From the NCBI GenBank assembly GCA_039111635.1, contig JBCAQO010000009.1, forward strand, positions 372,001 through 436,000: a stretch of 64,000 nt of DNA. The letters run 5' to 3'. The DNA comes from Heterobasidion occidentale. Lineage: Eukaryota > Basidiomycota > Agaricomycetes > Russulales > Bondarzewiaceae. The notes under the pieces are model-generated. The model made no database searches. It was not told where the DNA came from and was given only the letters and a program-made list of their open reading frames with translations. Position numbers and translations under genes: made by a program. Shown here piece by piece: positions 21,881 through 34,093 of the stretch; position 1 is the first letter of the stretch; each line of letters opens with the position of its first letter.

Positions 21881-23801
21881 TCATCGCCCAGGCCCGCGAC
21901 CACCAATGCTACCACGTGAGCTGGTTCTCACTAGGTCGCTGAACACACCGGAGGAGGAGCTTTGGCTCGAAGCAGATGAAGCGCGCCTGTGGCGCTGCAT
22001 CCGGGTTGGGTCAACATTGGGAACGTTCGCAATGCGTGCGAAGAGGGAGAGAACTATAGAAGTTTTGAGGTTATGGCCGACATTCTAGAGAGAAAAATGG
22101 GGAGATAATGACGCACTGTCGACAATGGACACGATGCCCGACAGGTTTCCTTTTGCCGGCCGGCCTGCTGACGGTGACACGGAACCTTCTGCGGTCACGA
22201 ATACACGGTGTGCATTGGCTAGAGCGAAAAGGAATCGGCCAGCACTCAGATAATAGTAGATGAATGGACATACTAGCGAGAAGTTTCTGCATGCAATAGG
22301 AAAGTGTGGATGACGGGGAGACGCTGTAGACTGTGAACGATAGTCTATACCTGTTATCCACCAGTAGATTAAGCACATTATCTTACCTGGATATTTGTCT
22401 CTTCCATCTGTAGAACCATCTGGCATCTGTATCACAGATCTTAGTAAACAAGGCAACGCAAAGCCCAGAAAAGCACTTACTTTGATCTGCGTCACTAGTT
22501 GTTGCAATGGCATTGTTAATACCTGGTTGCTTTGAGATGGCACGACGGTCTAGCATAAAGGAGTTCCAGTTCTGAATAATTTCTGACATGCAGTTCGATA
22601 GGGCTCACCTTCCCGATATCTGTTACACTAACAGCACTCAGCAGGTTGCCAGTATCCTCGTGGACAACAGCAACACTGCTCACCCCGAGCTCACTCATGA
22701 CCTTCATGGCATTCAGCACAGTATCACCGGTCGTCACCGCAACGACTTCAGAGTGCAGGTTGAGAGAAGGCAAGGAAAGAGAGCTCAATGGGTTATTGAG
22801 GTAGCGTAAGAATGATGACGTGGGCGAGTTGAATGAGGCGGAGCGCACAGAAATGGGAGACGCGAGAACAGGTGAAGAAGAGGGCGACGACGGTTGGGGG
22901 CGGGCAAATGAGGTGAAGTAGGCAAGCAGGCGGCGATCGGAGATGATACCAATGTGCGTTGAGCTGCTCCCAAACGGGGACTTAACGAGCACTAGCAAAA
23001 GCAGATGAGAATCAGAGCAGGATGTCTCGAAGAATGTAGTGCGCACCTCGATGTGTTCCAGAAGAAAATGCACCCAGCAGGGAAACAACGGTTGCGTCAT
23101 GCGGCAGCTCAACGAGCGGGTTCTTTTCTGACAGGTCTGAACCATTTCCAGAAACTTTCAAAGGTATTCTGCCTGGACAAAAATAAACAACTCACTGCTA
23201 ACAAGATTGACCGGCACTCTTCCAGCCTTAGCCGCTTCCATGATCTGCGTCACCCGCGGATTCTCTATGAGATGCTCAGGGCTGTATGTATGTCGCGTAG
23301 CAGCAAATGTAAGAAACGCGTTTACATCGGCGAACTAGATATTTATTATCAATTCACGCGGAATCGCAAGCCGGTGGACAATGTCGCTCACGTCAAAAAG
23401 ACCAGTGTATGGTGTCTTTGGAGCTCCAGAGGACGGCGTTGACTTGACAGCCAGACATAGAATGTCGCGTGATAGCAGCAACTGTAGTTATATATACTTC
23501 TGTGCCCTTTGCACAATGTCAACAATCCAAGGATCGCCTACCTCGCATGCTTCTTCGACGGTGGTCTCCGCATCAACATCGACGATCGGACAGTCGACCA
23601 AGTCTTCAAGAAATCCAAGAAATCATAAGGCATAGACTGCGCGAGGAGGTGATATCGAAGCTGACCTTGCGCAAGCGCACCTTTCCATGCATTCACCCAC
23701 TCCTCGCTCTCCGCGTTAGGAGCGACGACGAAGCGCGCAAGAGGGCTCTGACTCCTTCCACTCCTGGTGCTGGAGACCGACATGCGCTTGTTGAGGGACA
23801 T
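21881..23801 (-). CDS. sds23: Sds23-type CBS domain protein
   Basis: Starts MSLNKRMSVSSTRSGRSQSP. Removing the intron whose donor follows ALAQ gives ALAQDLVDCPIVDVDAETT, then VEEACELLLSRDILCLAV, a CBS motif pair. Further exons encode TPYTGLFDFADVNAFLTF, KNPLVELPHDATVVSLLGA, THRVLVKS and THIGIISDRRLLAYF, then VVAVTTGDTVLNAMKVMSELG with VAVVHEDTGNLLSAVSVTD. The last part has FALANAHRVFVTAEG and GIVSIVDILSLFARIANV, followed by a Ser/Arg-rich tail ending GGRGPGR. The order of four CBS repeats with Ser-rich ends fits Sds23/Moc1, relatives of AMPK gamma. Known: in yeasts they inhibit PP2A-type phosphatases and act in cell cycle and glucose responses. At least seven introns are needed. Confidence 0.85.
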
Positions 23802-24481
23802 GGCTCTTCTTCGTCCTCGGTATCACTGGGAATGATGTAACTACAGTGTCCTCTGGGAAGGCAGAGAGGATACAGGAGGATACACGGTGGTGAACGGACT
23901 GTGGAGAAAGAGCGGACATGCGCTCAATAATGCGCCATAGATTGGGGTAGAAATCCCGTTTTGGAAGGTCTGATGTTCGATCAAAACACAGGAAAATCTG
24001 GAAATCAGCTAAGTTGTTTCTATCTCTGAGAGACCACGGTGGTATAAAGTATATCTCGCAAGTGTGCATAATCTCTAGAATTTTAAGTTGTTACTGGTCG
24101 AACAGCAGATTTATGGTGACCTCGCGAGACCCGCCCCCCTTATGCACATGCGTAGGACGATTATTCGAGTTACAAGCACATAAACTGCTCTAGAATTCGC
24201 GACGATTTGCGACTGAAGAGGGGGCTAATGGTAACACGTGACTTACGCGACGGTTCGATCGCGGCTTTGTTGTGCCAGGACGCGTGCCGATCACTATTTT
24301 GGGCGCGGTGGCACTTGAACCCAACCCAACCGCCTTCCACCACAACCCGCGGCATCGTACAGTTCTTCTCGCGTGTACCCCTTTACCTTAGTTTCAGTCA
24401 TTCTCATCTATCAACATCCTGATTTCAAAGGCGTATCTCCATTTCATTTCTTCATTTCAACCTAAATTTCCAGACCGAAGC
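23802..24481. promoter_or_regulatory. divergent promoter region, sds23 / unknown gene
   Basis: About 680 bp between two divergent start codons. TATA-like GGTATAAAGTATATC (about 24040) and a pyrimidine-rich run before 24482 are visible. No gene is supported here. Confidence 0.35.
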
Positions 24482-26053
24482 ATGGATTGTGGCATGAAAA
24501 CCAAACTCGCCAAGAACGGCATCGAAAGGAACCGCAAGTCCCTGGTCAAGTCTTTCTTCACTAGCTCTATACCTGTATCCGTCTCCTCTCCCATTTCCGA
24601 CCCCGACAGAGTGGCAGAACTTCCATCTCGCTCTCCAAGCAGGATGAGCTTCCATGAACCCGCTCCACCAGACCCTCCTCACCGCCCTCGTACTCTTCGT
24701 CGTTCAAAGAGGCTATCCGACGGAGGACTACAAGATGCAAGTATCTTCTTCAAGAAGAGTCAAGATGTCGCAGGGATGTTACACTCAATCGACGAAGGAG
24801 ACTCATCGGATAGTTCGGACGACTCGTGGCCACCGGAAGACGGAAATCTAGACTCGGACCCCTTTTTGGCGGCATTTGCCTCCCCCCTCCCATCAATAAT
24901 AGAGCCTATACCCCACCATGTCCTCTCTATCGACCTTGAGACGGATGAGTGCACACCGATTTTTCCAGTTTGCCACAACAACGAGCCGCTACCTCCGGTC
25001 ATCCTGCGACCACCTAACTCCGTCCGCCCCCTCCCAGCACATCACGGGCATTCACGCAGCGCTCTACAGCATCTTAAATGGGTCTGGAGTTTGCGCTACG
25101 AGGAGTGGATGCGATACCACCTACAACTCGAGCGCATCGCCCAAACCAGTGCCTACGGGGGGATTGTCGATGTTGCTGTCCCAGAGCCCCCTTCATCTAG
25201 ATCGAGATCTACATCACCTACAAAAACGGCGCGCTCTGCGGAAAAGGGAAGGGTTGAGATGAACCCCAATATCTTTCCACGAACCGGAGACCTGTCTAGC
25301 CTTCATGATCCCGAGGCTGCTATGATTGACCGTGCCTTCTGCCACTACCCTCTGTACACAATACAGAAGGTGCTGTTCGTCCATGGCATGGACACCCGCG
25401 CATCTCGGAGTAGCAAATGGGACCACAGTGACGAGTCCTCGGAGGATTGTGCGTCGCTATGTGAGGATCCTCTTCCTCAGAGTCCCTCCCGCCCGTGCGT
25501 AGCGATTTCTTCGGGCGACCTCGATGACACGCCTGTCGAAGATTGGGAAGCAGCCAACACATCCTTCTACATGTCGGCTGAGGAGTTGAAGAACTCTAGA
25601 CTGATCCCGCAGACAGAATCTTGCCGAGAGAAGAAAGGGCGCGAGGATAGCTGGCAGGGGCGATGGGAGGTCTTGACGGAGCTCGTGAATAGTCAGTTGG
25701 AAGACGAGCTAATCTCTATGGAACAACACAGCGGCGAAATGCCCAAGTCCACGACTGTGACAACTTCGATCGGTCTTCCTGTCGTTGTACGTCCCCTAGA
25801 ACATGTACCGTCGACAGAGCCGAAGATCGATGTAGAGCGACCGAAAAGTCCCGCGAAGTTCTTCCTCGGTGATTTGGAGAACGAGATTGATTGGGACGAT
25901 GACGACGACGATGAGACCTACGGACTGATCATGGCCAATCCCATGTTCACAAGGCAGAAAGGTCCGCGAGAAGAGAGCTTCGCGATTCACACTTCGGAGA
26001 AGGGAGATATCAAGGTGGGTATAATGAGTTCGGCCACCATGGTCTGTGTCTGA
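24482..26053 (+). CDS. unknown protein, Ser/Pro-rich with acidic C-terminal stretch
   Basis: One uninterrupted frame of 523 residues, which is unusual in this intron-rich window. The N-terminus is basic (KTKLAKNGIERNRKS). Residues about 60-110 are Ser/Arg/Pro-rich with SKRLSDGG, followed by acidic SDSSDDSWPPEDG. A more ordered middle part has HLKWVWSLRYEEWMRYHLQ and is probably helical. The end has SPAKFFLGDLENEIDWDDDDDD. No enzyme motif, signal peptide or membrane segment is visible. It looks like a conserved agaricomycete regulatory or scaffold protein, probably phosphorylated, but this is inference. Confidence 0.75.
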   Translation: MDCGMKTKLAKNGIERNRKSLVKSFFTSSIPVSVSSPISDPDRVAELPSRSPSRMSFHEPAPPDPPHRPRTLRRSKRLSDGGLQDASIFFKKSQDVAGMLHSIDEGDSSDSSDDSWPPEDGNLDSDPFLAAFASPLPSIIEPIPHHVLSIDLETDECTPIFPVCHNNEPLPPVILRPPNSVRPLPAHHGHSRSALQHLKWVWSLRYEEWMRYHLQLERIAQTSAYGGIVDVAVPEPPSSRSRSTSPTKTARSAEKGRVEMNPNIFPRTGDLSSLHDPEAAMIDRAFCHYPLYTIQKVLFVHGMDTRASRSSKWDHSDESSEDCASLCEDPLPQSPSRPCVAISSGDLDDTPVEDWEAANTSFYMSAEELKNSRLIPQTESCREKKGREDSWQGRWEVLTELVNSQLEDELISMEQHSGEMPKSTTVTTSIGLPVVVRPLEHVPSTEPKIDVERPKSPAKFFLGDLENEIDWDDDDDDETYGLIMANPMFTRQKGPREESFAIHTSEKGDIKVGIMSSATMVCV

Positions 26054-26280
26054 GCGTATGATGGTCTGGCCAAGGACTAGGGGGAGGGTGGTCTGCCTAT
26101 ACTGCTGACAGACTTCCATGAACGCTTCTGTATTTTCGCATCGACTGTAATCTGTAGCGCTGTTCTCAACCATCAAACTCGTTTTGTCACGACCCACTCA
26201 TATTTCTAATACATTACATCAATCATCATTCAAGGATAACATGAGGAGAAGATGAGCCACATAGCGAGGACTGCCACTTC

Positions 26281-27689
<1,409 letters not shown>

Positions 27690-27773
27690 GTTTAGATGGA
27701 TCGATGCCAGATGGTAGAGACCAAGTGACTGGGAGAACAGATGAATACATCTGAGTTCGACGATGCGATAGAC

Positions 27774-27781
27774 TTATATAC
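27774..27781 (-). promoter_or_regulatory. TATA box of oxidoreductase copy A
   Basis: Coding-strand GTATATAAG lies about 85 bp before the start codon. The same element and neighbours recur before copy B, so the promoter was duplicated too. Confidence 0.6.
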
Positions 27782-27889
27782 TTCGCGACCATGCTAGTAG
27801 ACGGGTTTGATGGTGATGACGAAGACGCCAATGCTGCTGATTTTGTAGGTCTGACAAACACTCTTGAATCGATTTCATTCTGCAACACA

Positions 27890-28425
27890 AATTTCCGTTA
27901 GCTCCGGTTGCCCTCTGGTCAAATTCCTGGGACCAATGGTTCTAGTCTCCGTGGCTGACCTTACATAGAAAACAGTGTATTTTCCATCCAAGCTTGATGC
28001 CTTGGCGGGAAATCCAGCCTCGGCTGTTTCCGACAGATCAACGAAACCCATGACGAGCAATGCCGCATGTGCCGTTCCGTGTGCACGTGCATACTGGTGA
28101 GTGCATCTTCTACCACGATGGAAGCAGCTTGGAGGGTACCTTGTACTCCTACAGGACCTGCGGCATTCTGAGAACTGCAAACGTCCACAATACACTCAGT
28201 ACAAACATCTCAATCACGGATTGGCGCTCTTCCGAGGAGAGAATGCAAGACATTCTTAATACTATCTCATCAAGTGGATGGTCATCAGGGGAATTTCTCT
28301 GCCATTTATTCTGTGTCAACAAAAAAACTTACATTGAATCACCTGAATCCCAGTCCCAGATAAATCACATCGTCATTGAAGGATATCTTGAGAAGAAAAA
28401 AATGATCCGCATAGCTAGGACTGCC
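27890..28425. other. spacer between duplicated oxidoreductases
   Basis: Sequence unique to the space between the two copies. No convincing gene was seen; short frames lack family features. Confidence 0.4.
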
Positions 28426-28430
28426 ACTTC

Positions 28431-29838
28431 CTAGTTCTTCTTCGCCGCTCTCCCCGATCCAATCCCAAAGCCCCACTCGATCTGTCTGGAAGATCGAACC
28501 TTGACTCCCAGATCGTCAGCAAAGCTCCAGACAGTACCAGGGTTCTTTTGGAACGTCCGTCCGACAAAAGTAATATCTGCTTCGTTCCTGTCGAGACATT
28601 CCTGTGCAACTTTCCCGTTGGTGATCGAGCCGACAGCTGAGACAAGGATCTTTCCTCCGTGCACCTTTCTTGGCAGCAGCCGAAAAATGAGCTTGGTAAA
28701 TTCCGAAGGTATTTTTCTTCTGCCTGGGGTGGACGCCACCAGTGGACACATCCAAGACGTCGACACCGTGATCAGCAAGAATGCCTGTGAGCCGGACTGT
28801 GTCTTCGATGCGCCAGGATGGCTCATCGGGCATAGACTCCTCGAGCCAGTCGGTAGCAGAGATGCTGGTCCAGATGAAGTGAGAAATGACACACCCAAGA
28901 AAAGACAGAGACTGACCGAAGGAAGAAGGCGTGTCAGCAGGGATTGCAGCACGCACGGCATCGACCACCTCCAGGGTGAGTCGAATGCGATTCTCAAAAC
29001 TACCGCCGTATTCGTCCGTCCGCTTGTTGCTCACAGGGCTCAGGAACGAGTGCAACAGGTATCCATGAGCATTATGGATTTCGATGACGTCGAAGCCTGC
29101 GCGGATCGACCGCTCAGCTGCACTAACGAACGCATTGACGAGGTCCTTGATATCCTCCTTCGTCAGCTCCTTTGGGACGGGGTAGTTCTCAGCGTATGGG
29201 ATAGCGGAGGGGGCCCAGAGATTGTCGGGCCATCCTCCGGCTTCCTTCGTCGCTATCAAGCCAAAGTTGACCCACGGGGCAACAGTGGAGGCTTTACGAC
29301 CGGCGTGTGCAAGCTGAATGCCGATCTTCTGGTTCTGAGAATGGGCAAAATCGACGATTTTGGCCAACGCCTTCTCCTGCTCCTCGTTCCAGATCCCGAC
29401 ATCCTCAGGTGTGATGCGACCCTCGGAAACAACAGCCGAGGCTTCGATGACTGTGAGACCGGGGCCTCGAGTGAAAATTCCGCCAACTAAGGAATTTCGT
29501 GCGTGGGTAATCATCAACCATCAGGTAAAGATGCACTCACGGTGGGCAAGGTGCCAAGGCTGCACAATACCATCTCTGGCAGAATATTGGCACATTGGGG
29601 AGACCTATTGCAGAGCTTTACGTTGGAATTGGCGCAATAACCTTTAAATGATTACACGAACCCATATACGATTGGGGAACTCGACACCTCTGATCTTGAG
29701 AGGCTTGAACAGTGTCGGGATGGGCTTGTCATCTGGCTGAGGATCAATTGCCGAACCAGCAGGTGGATTCTGAGCAGGAGTGAAATATGGGACGTTGGGT
29801 GCTCCCTCGTTCTTGACAGGTGAAACGTTAGATGTCAT
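28431..29838 (-). pseudogene. old yellow enzyme-type oxidoreductase, copy B, two indels
   Basis: Same exon plan as copy A, starting [19 protein letters not shown] and including SPMCQYSARDG (Cys kept), QLAHAGRKAS and [14 protein letters not shown]. Compared with copy A it lacks one base just before the intron donor (about 28930; coding ACGCCTTCTTCC against ACGCCTCTCTTCC) and has one extra base in a T/A run at about 28666-28668 (AAGAAAGG against AAGAAGG). If the intron is spliced, the stretch between is read out of frame for about 65-70 codons without a stop, and the frame is then restored to GSGRAAKKN. If the intron is kept, it reads in frame through [10 protein letters not shown] but terminates early at about 28516. 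Either way the barrel is damaged, so activity is unlikely unless these are sequencing errors. Confidence 0.75.
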
Positions 29839-29911
29839 GTTTAGATCAATCAATGGATGACAGGGATAAAGGGATTGGGAGAACAGGTGAGAGCCAGATG
29901 CCGCGATGGAC

Positions 29912-29919
29912 TTATATAC
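29912..29919 (-). promoter_or_regulatory. TATA box of oxidoreductase copy B
   Basis: Coding-strand GTATATAAG about 75 bp before the start codon, matching the element before copy A. Confidence 0.55.
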
Positions 29920-29979
29920 TTCGTGACCATGATGGTTTAGAGACCGATTGCGATGACGAAGACGCCACCACAGTGACAA

Positions 29980-30628
29980 ACGCTCTCAGTGACTCGATAG
30001 TCTTTTGAAACCCGAATTTCCGATAGCACCGGGTACCGCTCTTGCCCAGCTGGATCCAGTCAATAGATGATGGAAATAGCTCTGCCTAGAAGGTGCTAGA
30101 ACTTTTCCAGACGTAGGGTGGATGCTGGTAAGTTGGATGTCGATGTAAATGCTGGTGGATGTCGACCGAGTCTCACACGGTGAGGGCCGCTGTGCCGGCG
30201 CCGGATTGCAACACGTGATTGGATTGTCTACGTGAAATATCTTCCATCCACAGCTCCTGGAAAGTCCATCATAAACTACTGACAGGTCGTGAATCGTAAT
30301 GCAAACAGAGTGTAAATAGGAAACAGGGATAAGGGAGCAACGGAGGGAACGTATAAATCGTTTACAGTGTGGACGATTCTATAGACCGAACAAATGCATA
30401 AGATATTAGAGAAACACAGAGGATGCGTCCAAACCAAAGAAACGGAAGCGAGATCATCATGTGTCTACCGCGTCTACCCGCTATACCAAACCATACCAGA
30501 CCATACCAGACAAGAACAATGACAAAAAAAACAATATCGTACAACTTCGAAATTCGACTTCACCGATTATTTGTTGTTTATCATCCGCGTTCTCTTCACC
30601 AAAGCTGAGCGATTTGGAGCCTAGGCGG
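29980..30628. other. intergenic, no gene seen
   Basis: Upstream of copy B and downstream of tps2 (-). It has a 10 bp tandem CCATACCAGA unit (30481-30510, first copy degenerate) and no supported gene. Confidence 0.4.
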
Positions 30629-33600
30629 TCATAGCTTAGCCTCGTCCGCAGTGCCGTTGGCCTTGTTCGCACCTGCGAGCCTCAGCAGCTCATTCACCAC
30701 CTCCGCTGGGCTCGTGACATGCCACTTCGCCAACGTGCGCTTGCTGGGGTGTCCAACAGCTGTAGTAAACACGCCGTGGGGGGTAAGAGCGAGCGACTTC
30801 GTCGTCAGCTCCTCTGTGGCGTCTTTTGTCACCAGCGAGACGGAGATGGGTGGGTCCATGGTGAGCGGGCCATCAGGCTCTGAGAAGCTGAGCGCGCGGA
30901 ACATGTCCTCGTCGGTCTTATCGTCGCCAGCGCAGAACACAAATTCAGCGTCAGGGTTCTCATAGAGAATGCGCTTAACGATTTCGCCCTTGTTGACGGC
31001 GATCGGACGGACTTCGAGGTTTTTCTTTCCAACCAGAACTGTTAAAAAAAGCACATCAGCACTACCGATAAACGAAGGCAAAAAACTAAGCAAAGGCACC
31101 TTCGATAGGTCGCTTGTGAGCAACGTTGTTCTCGAGCAGGTCCTGGCACTGTCGGCATTGGAATTGTCTGTGGGCGCGCAAGCATCGGGGTCAGCCAGCC
31201 GTTCCTGATGGAGGGAGAAGCACGCGTACGTACCCCCATTCTGGGTCACTCGATCTATAATGCCATGTTATGGAACTTTTCTTGACCTCGATGTGGCTCC
31301 CGGTTGTCCTCTCCGTATAATACTTGAACACTTCCAGTACCTCGCCCATCCAGTCCATGTCCAAGCTCTCCGTGAAGTTCACCCAGTCTCGCGACCCAGG
31401 TTCGCGAATGAAGCCGCCGTGCTCCGCAGACATGCCGAGGCTCTCGATGTGCCCGAGATGCTGTTCGAGGAAAGCGCCATCCCGTCCCGAGATGATGTAG
31501 ACGAGATTGCGGGGGTCGGCGGCGAGCTTTGTTAGGGCTGTCAGAGTGTCCTCAGTCGGGATGGCCATGGAGGGCGTCTTGACGATTGGTGCGAGAGTTC
31601 CCTAACAAGAGAAAAAAAATCGAAAATGTCAATCCGAAAGCCTAGACGGACATGAAGTGGAGAGCACGCACATCGTAGTCGCAGAGGAACAACCGTTTCT
31701 TTGCCTTCGCGTAGGACTCAAACATATTGTCCGTAGGCAACACGGGTGTTTGTCTCGCCATGTTCGACGTGCCCATGACGCCGAGCAGCATCTTGACGAG
31801 CATCGCAGCCCAGGTATGCGAAGTCTGTGTTGTCACGACCTCGTGCAGCTTCGCATGTCTCTGTTCTTTCTCTGCGGTAGACATCAACAGGCCGCGATTC
31901 ATCGCGCTAGCGACATCCTTATGACCAAGTGATCAGTGACAAGCCATGATATACAGATAACGAACATACACCCAAATTCCAAGGGTTGATCTGCAGAGCG
32001 TCGGTCATGTTGCTGGAGATACCCATGAATTCGCTGAGCACGAGGGGGCTTTTCTTCGTCTTGCCCTGAGCAATGACGAACTCCATCGAGGTGGTGTTCA
32101 TGCCATCCCGAAGAGGGGTGATGACGGCGAGATCAGCAGCAGACAAGAGCGCGTAAAACTCGTCCTTTTTGATCGTTTGGTGACTGTGAGAGGGAGTTTG
32201 GATTAGACATAGATACGCGAGCGCAGATGAAGAACACAATCTTACTAGTGATGCACGGGAATGAAGTCTAGACCGCCATATTCCCCATTGATACTGCTCA
32301 CAAGCTCGCTGATCTGACGCTCGAGTTTCGGGCTGTCAGTGAGCGCCGGCGACGTGACTTGTATGAGCACGACGTTGCCTATCCATTCGGGGTAGTCTTG
32401 CAGCAGCTTCGCAAACGCGCGCAGCTTCTGCACAACGCCCTTGACGACGTCCAACTTATCGCGACCGATGATGATCTTCTTTCCAGCGTACAATTTCAAG
32501 AGCGCCTGTAGCTTGGGTTGAATACCAGGACGAAGACTACCATGACAAACAAGGTTAGGATGAAGACGCCAGATGAAAAGTGGGCAGACGCACAGATCCT
32601 GTGCCACGCGATCGGCGTCAACGCCTACTGGGCAGTGCATGACAGAGGTGACGTGACCTTGGACGTCAATGCCCCGTGCGGCAACTTCGTATCCACATAC
32701 CCGCACGCATGACGACGTGAAGTGGCGCGAATACGAGTACGTCTGGAAGCAGACCAGGTTGGCGCCGAGCATGCCGTCCAATATTTCCTTGCGGCGCGGC
32801 AGGCAGCGGAACACTTCGCTACTTGGCCAGGGCGTGTGGACGAACAGGCCAACGCACGCATCTGGGACGGTCACTCTGAGCTGCTTCGGGACGAGTAGCA
32901 GATGGTAGTCATGCACCCAGACGAGATCGCCAGGTTGATAGACATCAAGTATGCGTCGCGTGAAGGCCGCGTTGGCCTGCTCATAGGGGGGCCAGTGAGT
33001 ATCGGCGGAGAAGGAGGCAGAGTTTGACGTAGGAGAAACGTCTTGCCAGAGGAGGTAGTGGAAGAGTGGCCAGAGGGCTGTAGCAATCAGTCAGTGACTG
33101 ATTCGTCAAAACCGGGAGTTGGTGTAGGATGCAGTCTAATATGAACGCGATTGGTCTCCCAAATTTCGACGACGACGATCGCCAAGCACAACGGAGGAGA
33201 CTTCATAGCATGCAGTGGATCTATTTCTAAGAACATAAACACAGTCCTCGATCGACTGGCCAAGAACACGACACATCGGCGGAAATCTCCGAAGAACGCT
33301 CCCGGATACCGAATTAGAGCACTCACTCTGTTTGCAATAACCATCATAATGGCCGTGGGCGACCTTGGGGGGGGGGTTGGGGTTGTGTCGCGAGCCAGAC
33401 AGGGACGTACGTTGTCTTGCCGTGTTCTTCTTCGGCTTTGAAGTTCGAGATTTCCTCCTCCAGCACTGTTCTGTCTTCCTCTGAGAGAGAATTCGCGGAT
33501 ATCTTGAGCTTCTCGCCACCTGATCGATCCAATTCAGCTGTGCACAATAATAACGTTGAGTCTGAAAGTACCTGGAGACGTTACTGGGCTCTCGATATCT

Positions 33601-34001
33601 CCCGTCCATCCAATGATGAGCTGCTCATGGGTCGAGGATAAGGAGCGGATGCCGCTGATCATCGCTGCATGACCTTGTCGAGTGGCCAGGCTCCATTTGG
33701 GATGCAGACCGGAATCTTCTTGGCCCGTGGTTCCATTCGTTGTGGGCGCGGACGGGTCAGTAGGAGATGGGGGGATATCAGAGGGTTGTGAGGGCGGGGT
33801 AGCGGGCGGGCTCAGAATGCCGAGGCGCGATGAAGAGTGCAACGTCGCGGTGATGGGGAGATAGTGACAGACATGGAGGACACGGCCTGAGAGCGGGATG
33901 CCCTTTGCACGGTGCTCTGCCTCGAGGGATGCGACAGCGGTGCGTACATCGCCGAGATGAATGACTTCGGGGAGACGGCGAGGTTCAGAGAAGCTATCCA
34001 T
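30629..34001 (-). CDS. tps2: trehalose-6-phosphate phosphatase
   Basis: Multi-exon gene starting MDSFSEPRRLPEVIHLGDV. The N-terminal GT20 (TPS-like) domain shows RVLHVCHYLPITATL, DLVWVHDYHLLLVPKQL, GLFVHTPWPSSEVFRCLP, RDKLDVVKGVVQKLRAF, PLRDGMNTTSMEFVIAQ and LSEFMGISSNM. The C-terminal HAD phosphatase domain has RLFLCDYD/GTLAPI (DxDGT nucleophile motif), VYIISGRDGAFL, LGMSAEHGGFI and FCAGDDKTDEDMF. Known: Tps2 dephosphorylates trehalose-6-phosphate to trehalose within the Tps1/Tps2 complex in the cytosol, in stress and carbon metabolism. An intron splits the catalytic DxDGT motif after the second Asp. The promoter has TATATATA and a long CT-rich stretch. Confidence 0.93.
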
Positions 34002-34016
34002 GATTGTGGAGGTGGG

Positions 34017-34093
34017 AAAGAAAGAAAGAAAGAGGGAGAGGGAGAGAAAGAAGGCGCTGTGGATGCGATAGTAAGACTGCTGGCGTATATATA
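34017..34093 (-). promoter_or_regulatory. tps2 core promoter: TATA and CT-rich tract
   Basis: TATATATA at 34086-34093, then a pyrimidine-rich tract (CTTT/CTCC repeats, 34017-34056) on the coding strand down to the start codon. This is a common layout in highly expressed fungal genes. Confidence 0.55.

Noticed and set aside
28501..29490. 329-codon plus-strand frame opposite oxidoreductase copy B
   Set aside because: Mirror of the duplicated gene; the same antisense frame is broken in copy A.
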